Below are positions 1-9,092 of a DNA stretch of 64,000 nucleotides, one piece after another. Position numbers and translations under genes: made by a program. Each line of letters opens with the position of its first letter. Position 1 is the first letter of the stretch. This DNA is from Mesorhizobium wenxiniae (lineage in GTDB: Bacteria > Pseudomonadota > Alphaproteobacteria > Rhizobiales > Rhizobiaceae), in assembly GCF_002284535.1 (NCBI RefSeq), contig NZ_NPKH01000027.1:62001-126000 (forward strand), given 5' to 3'. The notes beneath the pieces were generated by a model that saw only the letters and a program-made list of their open reading frames with translations, had not been told where the DNA came from and made no database searches.

Positions 1-509
1 GGCACAATACCGATCTTCGGTTCATGCAATTCGTTGATCAGCGCCATGTCGGAAAAGATGTCGGTGTCGCCCATGTGATAGAGCGTCTTGTCTTCCGGAA
101 AATGCAGGACGAGGCCGCCTGGATTGCCGAGATAGGTGTTCAGGCCATTGTTTCCCGGGAACGACGATGAATGCAGCGCCTGGACGAAGGTGGTGGTGAA
201 ACCGCCGCAATCCACGGTGCCGCCGATATTGCCGGGATTGATCTTCTTGTCGCTGGCGCCCCTGCCGACCAGGTACATGCAGACCTCGAAATTGGCGACC
301 AGCATAGCGCCGCTTTTCCCAAGCACTTCGAGCGCACCGCTGATGTGATCGCTATGGCCATGGGTCAAAAGAACATGCGTGACCCCTTCCGCCGGTCCTT
401 CCCAGCCGCTCGTCCATGACGGATTGCCGATCAGATAGGGATCGATGAGGATTTTCGCGTCGGTGGTTTCGATGCGGAATGCGGAATGTCCGTACCAGGT
501 CAGTTTCAT
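1..509 (-). CDS. Metal-dependent hydrolase, UPF0173/MBL fold (3' end outside window)
   Basis: The reading frame starts at an ATG at 509 and runs off the left edge without a stop, so only about 169 N-terminal residues are visible. It begins MKLTWYGHSAFRIET and has the metallo-beta-lactamase metal-binding signature THGHSDH near residue 50, followed by a Gly-rich segment and a later MGDTDIFSDM segment, as in the UPF0173 group of small cytoplasmic metal hydrolases. The two His and the Asp of HGHSDH are predicted zinc ligands. Substrate is unknown for the family. It is divergent from ruvX with a roughly 90-base shared upstream region. Family assignment is firm; the biological role is not. Confidence 0.85.
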   Translation of the reverse strand, partial: MKLTWYGHSAFRIETTDAKILIDPYLIGNPSWTSGWEGPAEGVTHVLLTHGHSDHISGALEVLGKSGAMLVANFEVCMYLVGRGASDKKINPGNIGGTVDCGGFTTTFVQALHSSSFPGNNGLNTYLGNPGGLVLHFPEDKTLYHMGDTDIFSDMALINELHEPKIGIV

Positions 510-597
510 GAATGCCTTCCTCGATTTTTGCTTCGCCAAAGGATAGAACGCCGGCAGTGAAATTAAAGTCCCACGGCGTGTGGTCCAAGGAAGGCCG

Positions 598-1083
598 TTG
601 AGCATCATCACCATCGAAGAGTTGCCGGCGCGGCTCAGCGGCGGCAAGACGCTGGCCGGGCTCGACCTCGGCGACAAGACCATCGGCGTGGCGGTTTCCG
701 ACAGGGGCTTTGCCTTCGCCCATCCGCGTCCGGTCATCATGCGCAGGAAATTCTCGCTGGATGCAGCTGTGCTGCTCGCCTTGCTGCAGAAAGAGAACGT
801 CGGCGCCGTGGTGCTCGGCCTGCCGATCAACATGGGCGGGTCGGAAGGCCCGCGCGCCCAGAAATCCCGCGCCTTCGCCCGCAACATGGCTGGTGTGACC
901 GACCTGCCCTTCGTTTTGTGGGACGAGCGACTGTCGACGGTGGCGGCTGAGCGGACGTTGATCGAGATGGATTTTTCGCGCCGCAAACGCGCCGGCAAGA
1001 TCGATTCGGCCGCGGCGGCCTTTATTCTGCAGGGCGTTCTCGACCGGCTTCAGGCGCTCGGCGTCGATGCTTGGCCGAAATAG
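598..1083 (+). CDS. ruvX: Putative pre-16S rRNA nuclease / Holliday junction resolvase-like YqgF
   Basis: An RNase H-fold protein of 161 residues when started at the TTG at 598, which has AAGGA at 587-591 six bases upstream; an in-frame GTG at 580 is the alternative. The motifs [15 protein letters not shown] (first catalytic Asp), [17 protein letters not shown] and the C-terminal KIDSAAAA segment with the last catalytic Asp are all present. The family trims pre-16S rRNA ends and was first proposed as a Holliday junction resolvase. Its 3' end overlaps the convergent small membrane protein gene by 34 bases. No sign of damage. Confidence 0.92.
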   Translation: MSIITIEELPARLSGGKTLAGLDLGDKTIGVAVSDRGFAFAHPRPVIMRRKFSLDAAVLLALLQKENVGAVVLGLPINMGGSEGPRAQKSRAFARNMAGVTDLPFVLWDERLSTVAAERTLIEMDFSRRKRAGKIDSAAAAFILQGVLDRLQALGVDAWPK

Positions 1084-1361
1084 CGGTCGCGCATTATCCT
1101 GATCCAGCTGCCGATCACCCGGCGGCGGCGGAACGCCCAAAATGCCATGAGCAGCAGACTGTCGAAGATGCAGGCCTTTGCCACCATGCCGGGAATGAGC
1201 ACCGGATCAATGCCGAGCATCTCCCCATAAAGCTGGAAGACGAGGTCATGCAATTGGCGGCTCAGCATGACATAACCGAAATTGATGTCGTTGAGCGACA
1301 GGAAGAACCACCCCCAGAACAGGGCGAGCGGCGCCGCCCATAGCGCGAACAAGGTACGCAT
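1050..1361 (-). CDS. Small inner-membrane protein, unknown function
   Basis: A 103-residue protein with an N-terminal hydrophobic helix ([18 protein letters not shown]) and a second hydrophobic stretch around residues 68-80, followed by a basic, Arg-rich tail. Its ATG overlaps the stop of the upstream gene as TGATG at 1359-1363, so the two membrane proteins are probably translationally coupled. It resembles short Rhizobiales-restricted membrane proteins, but I cannot name a family. It overlaps the end of ruvX on the opposite strand, which is compatible with a real convergent gene. Confidence 0.65.
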   Translation of the reverse strand: MRTLFALWAAPLALFWGWFFLSLNDINFGYVMLSRQLHDLVFQLYGEMLGIDPVLIPGMVAKACIFDSLLLMAFWAFRRRRVIGSWIRIMRDRYFGQASTPSA

Positions 1362-1939
1362 CAGCGGCCATCCCTCAAGTTCGTGTCCGGCCTCAAGTTC
1401 GTGTCCAGCCGGCCGGAAATGCGCGAGAGCGCCGAGTTGTGCGCCGCCGCCTTCGCCATCACATGCGCGGCGGCACGGATTTCACCCGTGCCCGGAACCG
1501 CTGCGGCGAGGGCCGACCGCCACTCTGCGAGCATGGCGACATAGGACGCCAGCAGCGCCGCCAGTTGCACCGCGACAACCATGAACAGCCCGCTGATGCC
1601 CTGCGCGGCGCCGCCGACGACAATCAGCGACAATACGCCGGAGGCGGAGATGAAGGCGACCCGCACGACGCTGTCGGTGGCGTCCGGATTTGTCGGATCG
1701 CTAAACAGAGTCTCGACAAAGGCCCAGCAGAACAGCACCGCTACGACCAGCAGCGCTACAGCAAGCGGTGCCACGACAACGGCGCTTTCGAGGTCGGCGA
1801 AGCGGGTGTTCTGGACGGCGACGCCGAGCACGCCAAGCGCTGCCGCAACACCGCGATTCCCGTCGATGCAGAGGAACGCCAGCAGGGCGAAAACGACCGC
1901 CCAGTGCAAGGCCAGAAAGGAGCTCAATATATGCCGCAT
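1361..1939 (-). CDS. Multi-pass membrane protein, unknown function
   Basis: The most likely start is the ATG at 1939 (MRHILSSFLALHW), giving 192 residues; a longer frame reaches 2002 but its first 21 residues are not hydrophobic. Four to five hydrophobic segments are visible (around residues 5-22, 45-75, 95-115 and 118-138), and the last 50 residues are polar and Ala-rich. A tandem NLRPDTNLR duplication marks the C-terminus. It is transcribed into the small membrane protein downstream with a 1-base stop/start overlap. No recognised domain. Confidence 0.6.
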   Translation of the reverse strand: MRHILSSFLALHWAVVFALLAFLCIDGNRGVAAALGVLGVAVQNTRFADLESAVVVAPLAVALLVVAVLFCWAFVETLFSDPTNPDATDSVVRVAFISASGVLSLIVVGGAAQGISGLFMVVAVQLAALLASYVAMLAEWRSALAAAVPGTGEIRAAAHVMAKAAAHNSALSRISGRLDTNLRPDTNLRDGR

Positions 1940-2106
1940 GGCGTTCCTGCTTCCGTAAACAGGACAGTGGGCTTTGCGGCCCGCCACCGCAATGGAAACC
2001 ATTTATTAAGGTTAACGGGCGTCCGCAGGAGCACGACAGCGCCGGTCGTGGCGCTTTACATGCCGGCAATGCCTGCTATGGCACAGTCTCCCTCCGAGAC
2101 GCTTCC

Positions 2107-3045
2107 ATGCAAGCCACGTTCGAAAGCATCCTGCCGATCTTCCTGCTTCTCCTGTGCGGGAATATTCTTCGGCGCGTCGACGTGATCGATCCGGCCGGCT
2201 GGCACGGCATCGACCAGTTGGGCTACTGGTTCTTCTATCCGACACTGATTCTCGTGACGATCGTAAACGCCGATTTCACCGGCCTGCAGCTGGATGCCAT
2301 GATGCTGGCGCTGGCAATCACCGTGCCGCTGATGTTTGTGTTCGTGCTGTCATTGTGGCCGTTTCTGCGCAAGGCCGGTCTTGCCGGAGCGGCCGAATTC
2401 TCGTCGATTTTCCAAACGTCGATCCGCTGGAACGGTTTCATGGCGCTGGCCATTGCCCAGAAACTGTTTCCGCCCGCCGGCATGGCTGTCGTCGCGCTGG
2501 TGATGGCGATCATCATCCTGCCGATCAATCTTGTGACGGTTTTCGTGGTTACACGCTTCGCCGACAGGACGGCCAACTGGCCGACGCTGATCCGCCGCAT
2601 GGCGACCAATCCAATGGTGATCGCGGCTGCCGGCGGTCTTCTGCTGCGCGCGCTGCCCTTCGAACTTTTTGCGCCGGTCAACAAGACGCTTCAGCTGATC
2701 GGCCAGGCCGCGCTTGGGCTTGGCCTCGTCGGCATTGGTGCGGGCCTGAGGCTCGACAGCCTGGTCAAGCCCAGGATCGCTATCCTCGTCCCGGTTGCGG
2801 TCAAGCTGGTGGTGTTTCCGGCGCTGCTGCTGGCCATTTCGCTCCTGCTTGGCGTCACCGGCGAGGAATTGCTGTTTCTCATCCTGTGCGGCGCCGTGCC
2901 GACCGCCATGAACGGTTATGTGCTGGCCAAGCAGATGGGCGGCGACGCCGAGCTTTACGCTACGGTTACGACGCTGCAGACGCTTGCTTCCTTCGCGACC
3001 ATCCCGGTTGTACTGCTGTTGGCGGCTCAGTTCGTCGGCGGATAG
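2107..3045 (+). CDS. AEC (auxin efflux carrier) family transporter
   Basis: A 312-residue polytopic membrane protein beginning MQATFESILPIFLLLLCGN, with about ten hydrophobic segments. The N-terminal half carries the conserved GYWFFYPTLI segment and the C-terminal half the conserved Asn/Gly-rich GAVPTAMNGYVLAKQMGGD segment that marks the AEC family of secondary carriers, which export or take up organic anions. The start at 2107 was preferred over upstream in-frame codons because homologues begin directly with the first membrane helix. The gene converges on, and overlaps by 19 bases, the acyl-CoA dehydrogenase gene. Substrate cannot be predicted. Confidence 0.88.
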   Translation: MQATFESILPIFLLLLCGNILRRVDVIDPAGWHGIDQLGYWFFYPTLILVTIVNADFTGLQLDAMMLALAITVPLMFVFVLSLWPFLRKAGLAGAAEFSSIFQTSIRWNGFMALAIAQKLFPPAGMAVVALVMAIIILPINLVTVFVVTRFADRTANWPTLIRRMATNPMVIAAAGGLLLRALPFELFAPVNKTLQLIGQAALGLGLVGIGAGLRLDSLVKPRIAILVPVAVKLVVFPALLLAISLLLGVTGEELLFLILCGAVPTAMNGYVLAKQMGGDAELYATVTTLQTLASFATIPVVLLLAAQFVGG

Positions 3046-4655
3046 AGCGTGTCGATGATCATGCGCGCGTCATGGCGCGAATCGAGCATGCCATAGGTGT
3101 TGCGCCACTGGCCGGCGAGGCGCGTCTCGACGAAGGCGTCGGCGATCCGCCCTGCCCCCAGCCTGCGAAGCTCCGCCGCAGCCGCCGACAGCGCCAGTTG
3201 CTCGGTGAGCAGGCGGGCCGAGCCCTCGTCGGTTGCCGCGACCTGCATTGCCGCCTTGAGTACACCGACGGTGCCGCGTCCGCCGGCGCCGAGATCGCGA
3301 TCGATGCCGGCCAGCACCTCCTCGAACAGGCCGGGTGCACGCCCCAGCACGCGCAGCACGTCGAGCGCCATGACGTTGCCGGATCCCTCCCAGATCGCGT
3401 TGACCGGAGCTTCGCGATAGTAGCGGGCGAGCGGCGCCTCCTCGACATAGCCATTGCCGCCGAGGCACTCCATCGCTTCGTAGAGCAGCGATGGTGCGAT
3501 CTTGCAGACCCAGTACTTTACGACCGGCGTCATGGCGCGAGCGAAGGCCGCCTCGCCGCGGTCGCCGGCCGCTTCGTCGAAGGAGCGCGCAAGCCGAAAC
3601 GACAGCGCGGTGGCCGCGGCGACGTCGAGCGCCATGTCGGCCAGCACGCGCTGCATCAGCGGCTGCTCGATCAGATTGGTTCCAAACACCTGGCGGTGAC
3701 GGGTGTGGTGGACGGCCTCGGCCAGGCCGGCACGCATGATCGCCGAAGAGGCGATCGCGCAGTCGAGCCGGGTCAGCGTCACCATGTCCATGATCGTTTT
3801 CACGCCCGCCCCGGGCTCGCCGACCATCTCGCCGATGGCGTCGACGAACTCCACTTCGGACGAGGCGTTGGAGCGGTTGCCGAGCTTGTCCTTCAGCCGC
3901 TGGAAGCGGAAGCCGTTGCCCGAACCATCGCCGAGAATGCGGGGAACGAGAAAGCACGAAAGTCCTTCCGGCGCCTGTCCAAGCACCAGGAACGCATCCG
4001 ACATCGGCGCTGACATGAACCATTTGTGGCCGGTCAGCCGATAGAAGCTGCTGCCGGCCCGCTCGGCCCTGGTGATGTTGGCGCGGACATCGGTGCCGCC
4101 CTGCTTCTCGGTCATGCCCATGCCGAGCGTCAGCCCGGTCTTTTCGACCGGCGGCTTTTGGCTCTGGTCGTATTTGCGTGTCGTCACCCGCGGGGCCCAT
4201 TCGCGAAACAGTTTCGGGCTTGCCATCAGCGCTGCCAGCGATGCGCTGGTCATCGTGATGGGACAGAGATGCCCGGTTTCGAGCTCGGCCGTCAGGTAGA
4301 AACGCGCGGCGCGCACCTGATGACGGCGGCCGATCTCGGCATCGCCATTTTCCCAGACCGACGAATGCAGCCCGTTCCCCACCGACCGGCGCATCAGTGC
4401 GTGATAGGCTGGATGAAACTCGACCAGATCGATGCGCCGGCCCTGCCGGTCATGGGTCCTGAGCTTCGGCGTCTCGACATTGGCCAGGCGAGCCAGTTCC
4501 TGCGCCTCCTGCGTCAGCACGAAACGGCCAAGCCCATCGAGATCTTTGCGCACCGGATCGGAAAAACGCTCGGCAAGCTGGATTAGCAACGGATCGCCCC
4601 GCCAGGCGTTGCCGCCTGCCAGCGGCGGCGGCTGGTTCGTCACGTCGTCGGTCAC
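3027..4655 (-). CDS. AidB-like acyl-CoA dehydrogenase
   Basis: A 542-residue flavoprotein with the AidB-type layout: an unusually long N-terminal region, the acyl-CoA dehydrogenase middle domain with GMGMTEKQGGTDVRAN, the GHKWFMSAPMSDAF segment, and a C-terminal helical domain with ECLGGNGYVEE and YREAPVNAIWEGSGN. E. coli AidB binds DNA, has weak isovaleryl-CoA dehydrogenase activity and is induced in the adaptive response to alkylation; the role in rhizobia is less clear. The gene stands alone, divergent from pyrB. The family is clear, but true orthology to aidB is not established from sequence alone. Confidence 0.88.
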   Translation of the reverse strand: MTDDVTNQPPPLAGGNAWRGDPLLIQLAERFSDPVRKDLDGLGRFVLTQEAQELARLANVETPKLRTHDRQGRRIDLVEFHPAYHALMRRSVGNGLHSSVWENGDAEIGRRHQVRAARFYLTAELETGHLCPITMTSASLAALMASPKLFREWAPRVTTRKYDQSQKPPVEKTGLTLGMGMTEKQGGTDVRANITRAERAGSSFYRLTGHKWFMSAPMSDAFLVLGQAPEGLSCFLVPRILGDGSGNGFRFQRLKDKLGNRSNASSEVEFVDAIGEMVGEPGAGVKTIMDMVTLTRLDCAIASSAIMRAGLAEAVHHTRHRQVFGTNLIEQPLMQRVLADMALDVAAATALSFRLARSFDEAAGDRGEAAFARAMTPVVKYWVCKIAPSLLYEAMECLGGNGYVEEAPLARYYREAPVNAIWEGSGNVMALDVLRVLGRAPGLFEEVLAGIDRDLGAGGRGTVGVLKAAMQVAATDEGSARLLTEQLALSAAAAELRRLGAGRIADAFVETRLAGQWRNTYGMLDSRHDARMIIDTLYPPTN

Positions 4656-4813
4656 GCACTGTCCTTATCATCACAAGGCCACGAATCCGAAGCCAGTAGC
4701 GGTTTATAGCCCAAGCCGCGCAACGCGCGCGACGAAAATACCGGGGAGAAAGACCGCAATCCAAAGCTGGTGCTTGCAGCCAAAGGTCCTCCACCCTATA
4801 GCAGCGCCTTGAG

Positions 4814-5776
4814 ATGACCGACGCTTCGTCCCTGCCACTCTATCCTCACCGCCATCTTCTGGGCATCCGCGATCTTTCCCCCGCCGACATCGAGCTTTTG
4901 CTGGACAAGGCGGACCGGGCGGTCGCGATCTCGCGGCAGTCAGAGAAGAAGACCACGACGCTGCGCGGCCGCACCCAGATCAACCTCTTTTACGAAGCCT
5001 CGACCCGCACGCAGTCGTCGTTCGAGCTGGCCGGAAAACGGCTAGGCGCCGACGTCATGAACATGTCGGTGGCGAGCTCATCGGTGAAGAAGGGCGAGAC
5101 GCTGATCGACACGGCGATGACGCTGAACGCCATGCGCCCCGACATATTGATCATCCGCCACCAGTCGGCGGGTGCCGCCGCACTGCTGGCGCAAAAGGTC
5201 GGCTGCTCGGTGATCAATGCCGGCGACGGCGCCCATGAGCACCCGACGCAGGCGCTGCTCGACGCGCTGACCATCCGCCGCGCCAGGGGCCCGCTGTCGA
5301 AGCTGATCGTGGCGATCTGTGGCGACATCCTGCATTCGCGCGTGGCGCGTTCCAACATCATGCTGCTCAACGCGCTCGGCGCCCAGGTCCGCGTCGTGGC
5401 GCCGTCGACGCTTCTGCCCGCCGGCATCGAGAAAATGGGCGTAGTTGTCACCCGTTCGATGGCCGAAGGGCTCAAGGACGCGGATGTGGTGATGATGCTG
5501 CGGCTGCAGCGCGAGCGGATGGAAGGCGCCTTCGTGCCTTCCGTGCGCGAATATTTCCATTATTTCGGGCTGGATGCCGAGAAGCTGAAATCGGCCAAGG
5601 ACGGCGCTCTGGTCATGCATCCCGGCCCGATGAACCGCGGCGTCGAGATTGCCTCGGAAATCGCCGACGGGCCGCAGAGCGTCATCCAGGAACAGGTGGA
5701 GATGGGTGTTGCCGTGCGCATGGCGGTGATGGAAGCGCTGCTCGATCCCCGCCGCAACCGCGAAGTTGCCCGATGA
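4814..5776 (+). CDS. pyrB: Aspartate carbamoyltransferase catalytic subunit
   Basis: A 320-residue cytoplasmic enzyme that joins carbamoyl phosphate and aspartate in the second step of pyrimidine synthesis. The carbamoyl phosphate-binding motif STRTQSSFE lies near residues 60-70, with HPTQALLD and the late MHPGPMNRG segment also conserved. No pyrI regulatory gene follows; instead the next gene is a dihydroorotase-like protein overlapping by 4 bases (ATGA at 5773-5776). This matches bacteria in which PyrB forms a dodecamer with an inactive dihydroorotase homologue. Confidence 0.96.
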   Translation: MTDASSLPLYPHRHLLGIRDLSPADIELLLDKADRAVAISRQSEKKTTTLRGRTQINLFYEASTRTQSSFELAGKRLGADVMNMSVASSSVKKGETLIDTAMTLNAMRPDILIIRHQSAGAAALLAQKVGCSVINAGDGAHEHPTQALLDALTIRRARGPLSKLIVAICGDILHSRVARSNIMLLNALGAQVRVVAPSTLLPAGIEKMGVVVTRSMAEGLKDADVVMMLRLQRERMEGAFVPSVREYFHYFGLDAEKLKSAKDGALVMHPGPMNRGVEIASEIADGPQSVIQEQVEMGVAVRMAVMEALLDPRRNREVAR

Positions 5777-7059
5777 GCACAACGGTCTTCAGCCGGGCCC
5801 GCATCATCGATCCGTCGCGCGGCATTGACCAGGTCGGCACCGTCATTGTCGAGGGCCGCAAGATCGTCGCTGCCGGCAAGTCGGCCTTGAACCAGGGCGC
5901 TCCGCAAGATGCTACCGTCATCGACTGCGCCGGCAAAGCAATCATCCCGGGCCTGATCGATGCGCGCGTCTTCATCGGCGAGCCGGGCGGCGAGCACCGC
6001 GAAACCATCGCTTCGGCCAGCTTGGCGGCGGCGGCCGGCGGCGTCACTTCCATCGTCATGATGCCCGACACCGACCCGGTGATCGACAATGTCGCGCTGG
6101 TCGAATTCGTGCTGCGCACTGCCAAGGATACGGCCATCGTCAACATCTTTCCGGCGGCGGCGATCACCAAGGGCCTCGAGGGCCGCGAGATGACCGAATT
6201 CGGCCTGCTGCGCGAAGCCGGCGCGGTTGCATTCACCGACGGGCGGCACACCATATCAAGCGCACTGGTGATGCGCCGCGCGCTGACCTATGCGCGCGAT
6301 TTCGGCGGCGTGATCGCGCATGAAACCCAAGACGCCGACCTCGCCTCATCAGGCGTCATGAACGAAGGCCTCTATGCCAGCTGGCTCGGCCTCGCCGGCA
6401 TTCCGCGCGAGGCCGAGTCCATTCCGCTGGAGCGTGACCTTGCGCTGGCGCGGCTGACCGGCGGCGCCTATCACGCGGCAAAGATCTCGACGGCCATGGC
6501 GGCAAACGCGGTAACGCGGGCGAAAGCCGACGGCGCGAATGTCACAGCAGGCGTGTCGATCCACAATCTGTCGCTCAACGAGAACGATGTCGGCGAATAC
6601 CGCACCTTCTTCCGGCTGACGCCGCCGCTGCGCGCCGAGGAAGACCGGCTGGCGATGATCGAGGCGGTCAAGGACGGCACGATCGACATCATAGTCTCCT
6701 CGCACGACCCGCAGGACGTCGACACCAAGCGCCTGCCTTTCGCCGACGCCGCGGCCGGCGCCATCGGGCTGGAAACGCTGCTGGGTGCGGCGCTGCGGCT
6801 TTATCACAATGGCGACGTGACGCTGCTTAGATTGATCGAGACCTTGTCCACCGCGCCGGCAAGACTGCTTGGCCTGCCCGGCGGCACGCTGAAGCCAGGC
6901 GCGATCGCCGATCTTGCGCTGGTCGATCTCGACGAGCCATGGATCGTCAGCGAAAGCGGTATCCGTTCGCGCTCGAAAAACACCTGTTTCGAAGGCGCGC
7001 GGCTGCAGGGCAAGGTCTTGCAAACGATGATGGCGGGCCGCACAGTGTTTTCAGCCTAA
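5773..7059 (+). CDS. pyrX: Dihydroorotase-like protein lacking metal ligands (PyrC'/PyrX type)
   Basis: A 428-residue amidohydrolase-fold protein, often labelled dihydroorotase. The fold is intact (PGLID near residues 59-63, the ITKGLEG segment, C-terminal composite domain), but the HxH metal motif after PGLID is replaced by DARVF at residues 63-67, the usual H..H of the IST segment is YHAAKIST, and the usual SDHAPH is SSHDPQ. I therefore infer that it is catalytically dead and acts as the structural partner of PyrB, as known for pseudomonad PyrC'. A real dihydroorotase should be encoded elsewhere. It overlaps pyrB by 4 bases, supporting coupled synthesis. Confidence 0.88.
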   Translation: MSTTVFSRARIIDPSRGIDQVGTVIVEGRKIVAAGKSALNQGAPQDATVIDCAGKAIIPGLIDARVFIGEPGGEHRETIASASLAAAAGGVTSIVMMPDTDPVIDNVALVEFVLRTAKDTAIVNIFPAAAITKGLEGREMTEFGLLREAGAVAFTDGRHTISSALVMRRALTYARDFGGVIAHETQDADLASSGVMNEGLYASWLGLAGIPREAESIPLERDLALARLTGGAYHAAKISTAMAANAVTRAKADGANVTAGVSIHNLSLNENDVGEYRTFFRLTPPLRAEEDRLAMIEAVKDGTIDIIVSSHDPQDVDTKRLPFADAAAGAIGLETLLGAALRLYHNGDVTLLRLIETLSTAPARLLGLPGGTLKPGAIADLALVDLDEPWIVSESGIRSRSKNTCFEGARLQGKVLQTMMAGRTVFSA

Positions 7060-7160
7060 TGCATGTCGCGCAAAAGTGTGCAGCGGTTTTGCGATAACGA
7101 CATGCATAAAACAGTAACCTAAAGCGCGTCGCTGAGGCGGGTCAAACGCGACGCGCTTTA
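7059..7160. repeat. Palindromic intergenic repeat, copy A
   Basis: This spacer between pyrX and plsY contains two nested inverted repeats: GCATGTCGCGCAAAA (7061-7075) facing TTTTGCGATAACGACATGC (7087-7105), and a perfect 13-base pair TAAAGCGCGTCGC (7120-7132) with GCGACGCGCTTTA (7148-7160). A second, diverged copy lies at 32271-32372. The order of modules is the same in both copies, so this is a mobile or family-type intergenic mosaic element rather than chance. It would form two hairpins in the transcript between pyrX and plsY. Confidence 0.85.
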
Positions 7161-7179
7161 GGGCATATCTGGGGGAACA

Positions 7180-7767
7180 ATGGCTTACGGCATCGTCTTG
7201 GCGCTGGTGTTCGGCTATCTGCTCGGCTCGATCCCGTTCGGGCTCCTGATCACCCGTGCCGCCGGTCTTGGCGACGTCCGCAATATCGGCTCCGGCAATA
7301 TCGGCGCCACCAATGTGCTGCGCACCGGCAACAAGGGCCTGGCCGCCGCCACGCTGCTGCTCGACGCGCTGAAAGGCACGGCGGCCGTGCTGATCGCCGG
7401 TCGCTTTGCACCGGAGCTCGGGCCCTGGGCCGGCCTCGGCGCCTTTTTCGGCCATCTGTTTCCGGTCTGGCTCGGTTTCAAGGGCGGCAAGGGGGTCGCC
7501 ACCTATCTCGGCGTGCTGATTGCATTGGCCTGGCAGGTGGCACTGATCTTCGCCGTCGTCTGGCTGGCCGTCGCTTTCTTGTTCCGCTATTCCTCGCTGG
7601 CGGCGCTGACGGCAGCAGTCGTCGTGCCGATCGCGCTCTATGTCCTCAGCACGCCTGAGATTGCCGGGCTGTTCGCGCTGATGAGCCTGATCGTCATCAT
7701 AAAACACCGCGCCAACATCACGCGGCTGCTGGCCGGCACCGAGGGCAAGATCGGAGCCAGGGAGTGA
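7180..7767 (+). CDS. plsY: Glycerol-3-phosphate acyltransferase (acyl-phosphate dependent)
   Basis: A 195-residue inner-membrane enzyme that acylates position 1 of glycerol-3-phosphate with acyl-phosphate, the first step of phospholipid synthesis. The PlsY signatures are present: GSIPFG near residue 17, [12 protein letters not shown] near 37-48, and [18 protein letters not shown] near 88-105. About five membrane segments. The ATG at 7180 has a GGGGGAA ribosome binding site. The stop overlaps the GTG start of dprA by 4 bases (7764-7767). Confidence 0.96.
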   Translation: MAYGIVLALVFGYLLGSIPFGLLITRAAGLGDVRNIGSGNIGATNVLRTGNKGLAAATLLLDALKGTAAVLIAGRFAPELGPWAGLGAFFGHLFPVWLGFKGGKGVATYLGVLIALAWQVALIFAVVWLAVAFLFRYSSLAALTAAVVVPIALYVLSTPEIAGLFALMSLIVIIKHRANITRLLAGTEGKIGARE

Positions 7768-8888
7768 GCCAGCGCGCCGCCGGGCCGCGGCTCAGCGACC
7801 GGCAGCGGTTGAGCTGGCTTCGTTTGATCCGCACGCCGAATGTCGGCCCGGCCACCTTTCGCGACCTGATCAACCGTTTCGGCTCGGCCGAGACGGCGCT
7901 CGAGATGCTGCCCGAGCTGATGATTTCGGGAGGCGCCAGAAAGATCGTCCGCATCCCGTCGATTGCGGAGGCCGAGGCGGAAGTGGAGACAGCCCGGTGC
8001 GCCGGCGCCCGCTTCGTCGGCATCGGCGAAGCCGACTATCCACCGCTGATGAAAAGCATGGACCATCCGCCGCCGCTGCTCGCGGTCAAAGGCGAAGGCG
8101 CGGTGTTTCGGCTACCGGCAGTCGCCATCGTCGGCGCCCGCAACGCCTCGCTGGCCGGCATCAAGATGGCGCGAACGCTCGCCGCCGAACTCGGCCGCGA
8201 CGGCTACGGCATCGTCTCCGGTCTGGCGCGCGGCATCGACACGGCAGCACATCAGGGCAGCCTTGCGACCGGCACGATCGGCGTGCTGGCCGGCGGCCTC
8301 GACCTGCCCTACCCGCCCGAGAATGCCGAACTCTGTAACGAGATTGCCGAGCGCGGCGGCGCCATCATTTCAGAGATGCCGTTTGGATGGCAGCCACGCG
8401 CCCAGGATTTTCCGCGCCGCAACCGCCTCGTCGCGGGTGCTGCATTGGGGCTGGTCGTGGTCGAGGCGGCGCAACGCTCCGGCTCGCTGATCAGCGCCAG
8501 GCTTGCCGGCGAGATGGGCCGGCTGGTCTTCGCCGTCCCCGGCTCGCCGCTCGATCCGCGCGCCGCCGGCACCAACGCCTTGCTCAAGGACGGCGCCACC
8601 CTGGTCACCGAAGCATCGGAAATTACCGGTGCGATCGCGCCGCTGGTCGGCGCACTGGCGCCAAGGACGCCGCCACTTGGAGAGCCGCCCGACTTTTCGG
8701 CAACACCGCCACCCGGCGAAGACGACCGCGCCCGCGTCATCGAAGCGCTTGGCCCAACGCCGGTGGCGGTCGACGAAATCATCCGCCACACCGGCCTGCA
8801 TCCCGCCCAGGTTTTCATGGTGCTGCTGGAACTCGACCTCGCCGGCCGGCTGGAGCGCCACGCCGGCGGGAATGTCTCGGTGGTGTAA
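7764..8888 (+). CDS. dprA: DNA processing protein DprA
   Basis: A 374-residue cytoplasmic protein that loads RecA onto incoming single-stranded DNA. An N-terminal SAM-like region precedes the Rossmann-fold core with [19 protein letters not shown] and the [10 protein letters not shown] segment around residues 215-225, then a C-terminal winged-helix domain (last 70 residues). Translation starts at a GTG overlapping the plsY stop. In other rhizobia topA usually follows; here an insertion sequence and a tRNA gene follow instead. Confidence 0.95.
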   Translation: MSQRAAGPRLSDRQRLSWLRLIRTPNVGPATFRDLINRFGSAETALEMLPELMISGGARKIVRIPSIAEAEAEVETARCAGARFVGIGEADYPPLMKSMDHPPPLLAVKGEGAVFRLPAVAIVGARNASLAGIKMARTLAAELGRDGYGIVSGLARGIDTAAHQGSLATGTIGVLAGGLDLPYPPENAELCNEIAERGGAIISEMPFGWQPRAQDFPRRNRLVAGAALGLVVVEAAQRSGSLISARLAGEMGRLVFAVPGSPLDPRAAGTNALLKDGATLVTEASEITGAIAPLVGALAPRTPPLGEPPDFSATPPPGEDDRARVIEALGPTPVAVDEIIRHTGLHPAQVFMVLLELDLAGRLERHAGGNVSVV

Positions 8889-9092
8889 TCGGGGCGATTC
8901 TTGAAGAACCTGGCTCGACGCCGCTAGAAAACCCAAGGCGTCATAAAGCACCTCGCTTTAGACGGGGAACAGGAAGCGAACGGCTCGTGCGGCTTTTTGC
9001 AGTCGCACGGGTCGCAACAGTCGCACAGGTTCCGGCTCTGCTCCAGCAGCCAAAACGCTAACATATTGGTGTCCCACGTGTGCCCTTCCCGA
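8889..9092. other. Spacer between dprA and the IS element
   Basis: About 200 bases with no convincing gene. A short direct repeat CAGTCGCAC occurs at 9000-9008 and 9018-9026. The segment AAAGCACCTCGCTTTA (8945-8960) resembles half of the palindromic intergenic repeat seen elsewhere in the window. Translation initiated here in the transposase frame lacks a ribosome binding site, so the transposase is taken to start at 9183. Confidence 0.4.

Noticed and set aside
2154-4013. Very long plus-strand frame (619 codons) across the AEC and acyl-CoA dehydrogenase genes
   Set aside because: It is antisense to a well-supported gene, has Arg/Gly/Ala-biased shadow composition and no domain.
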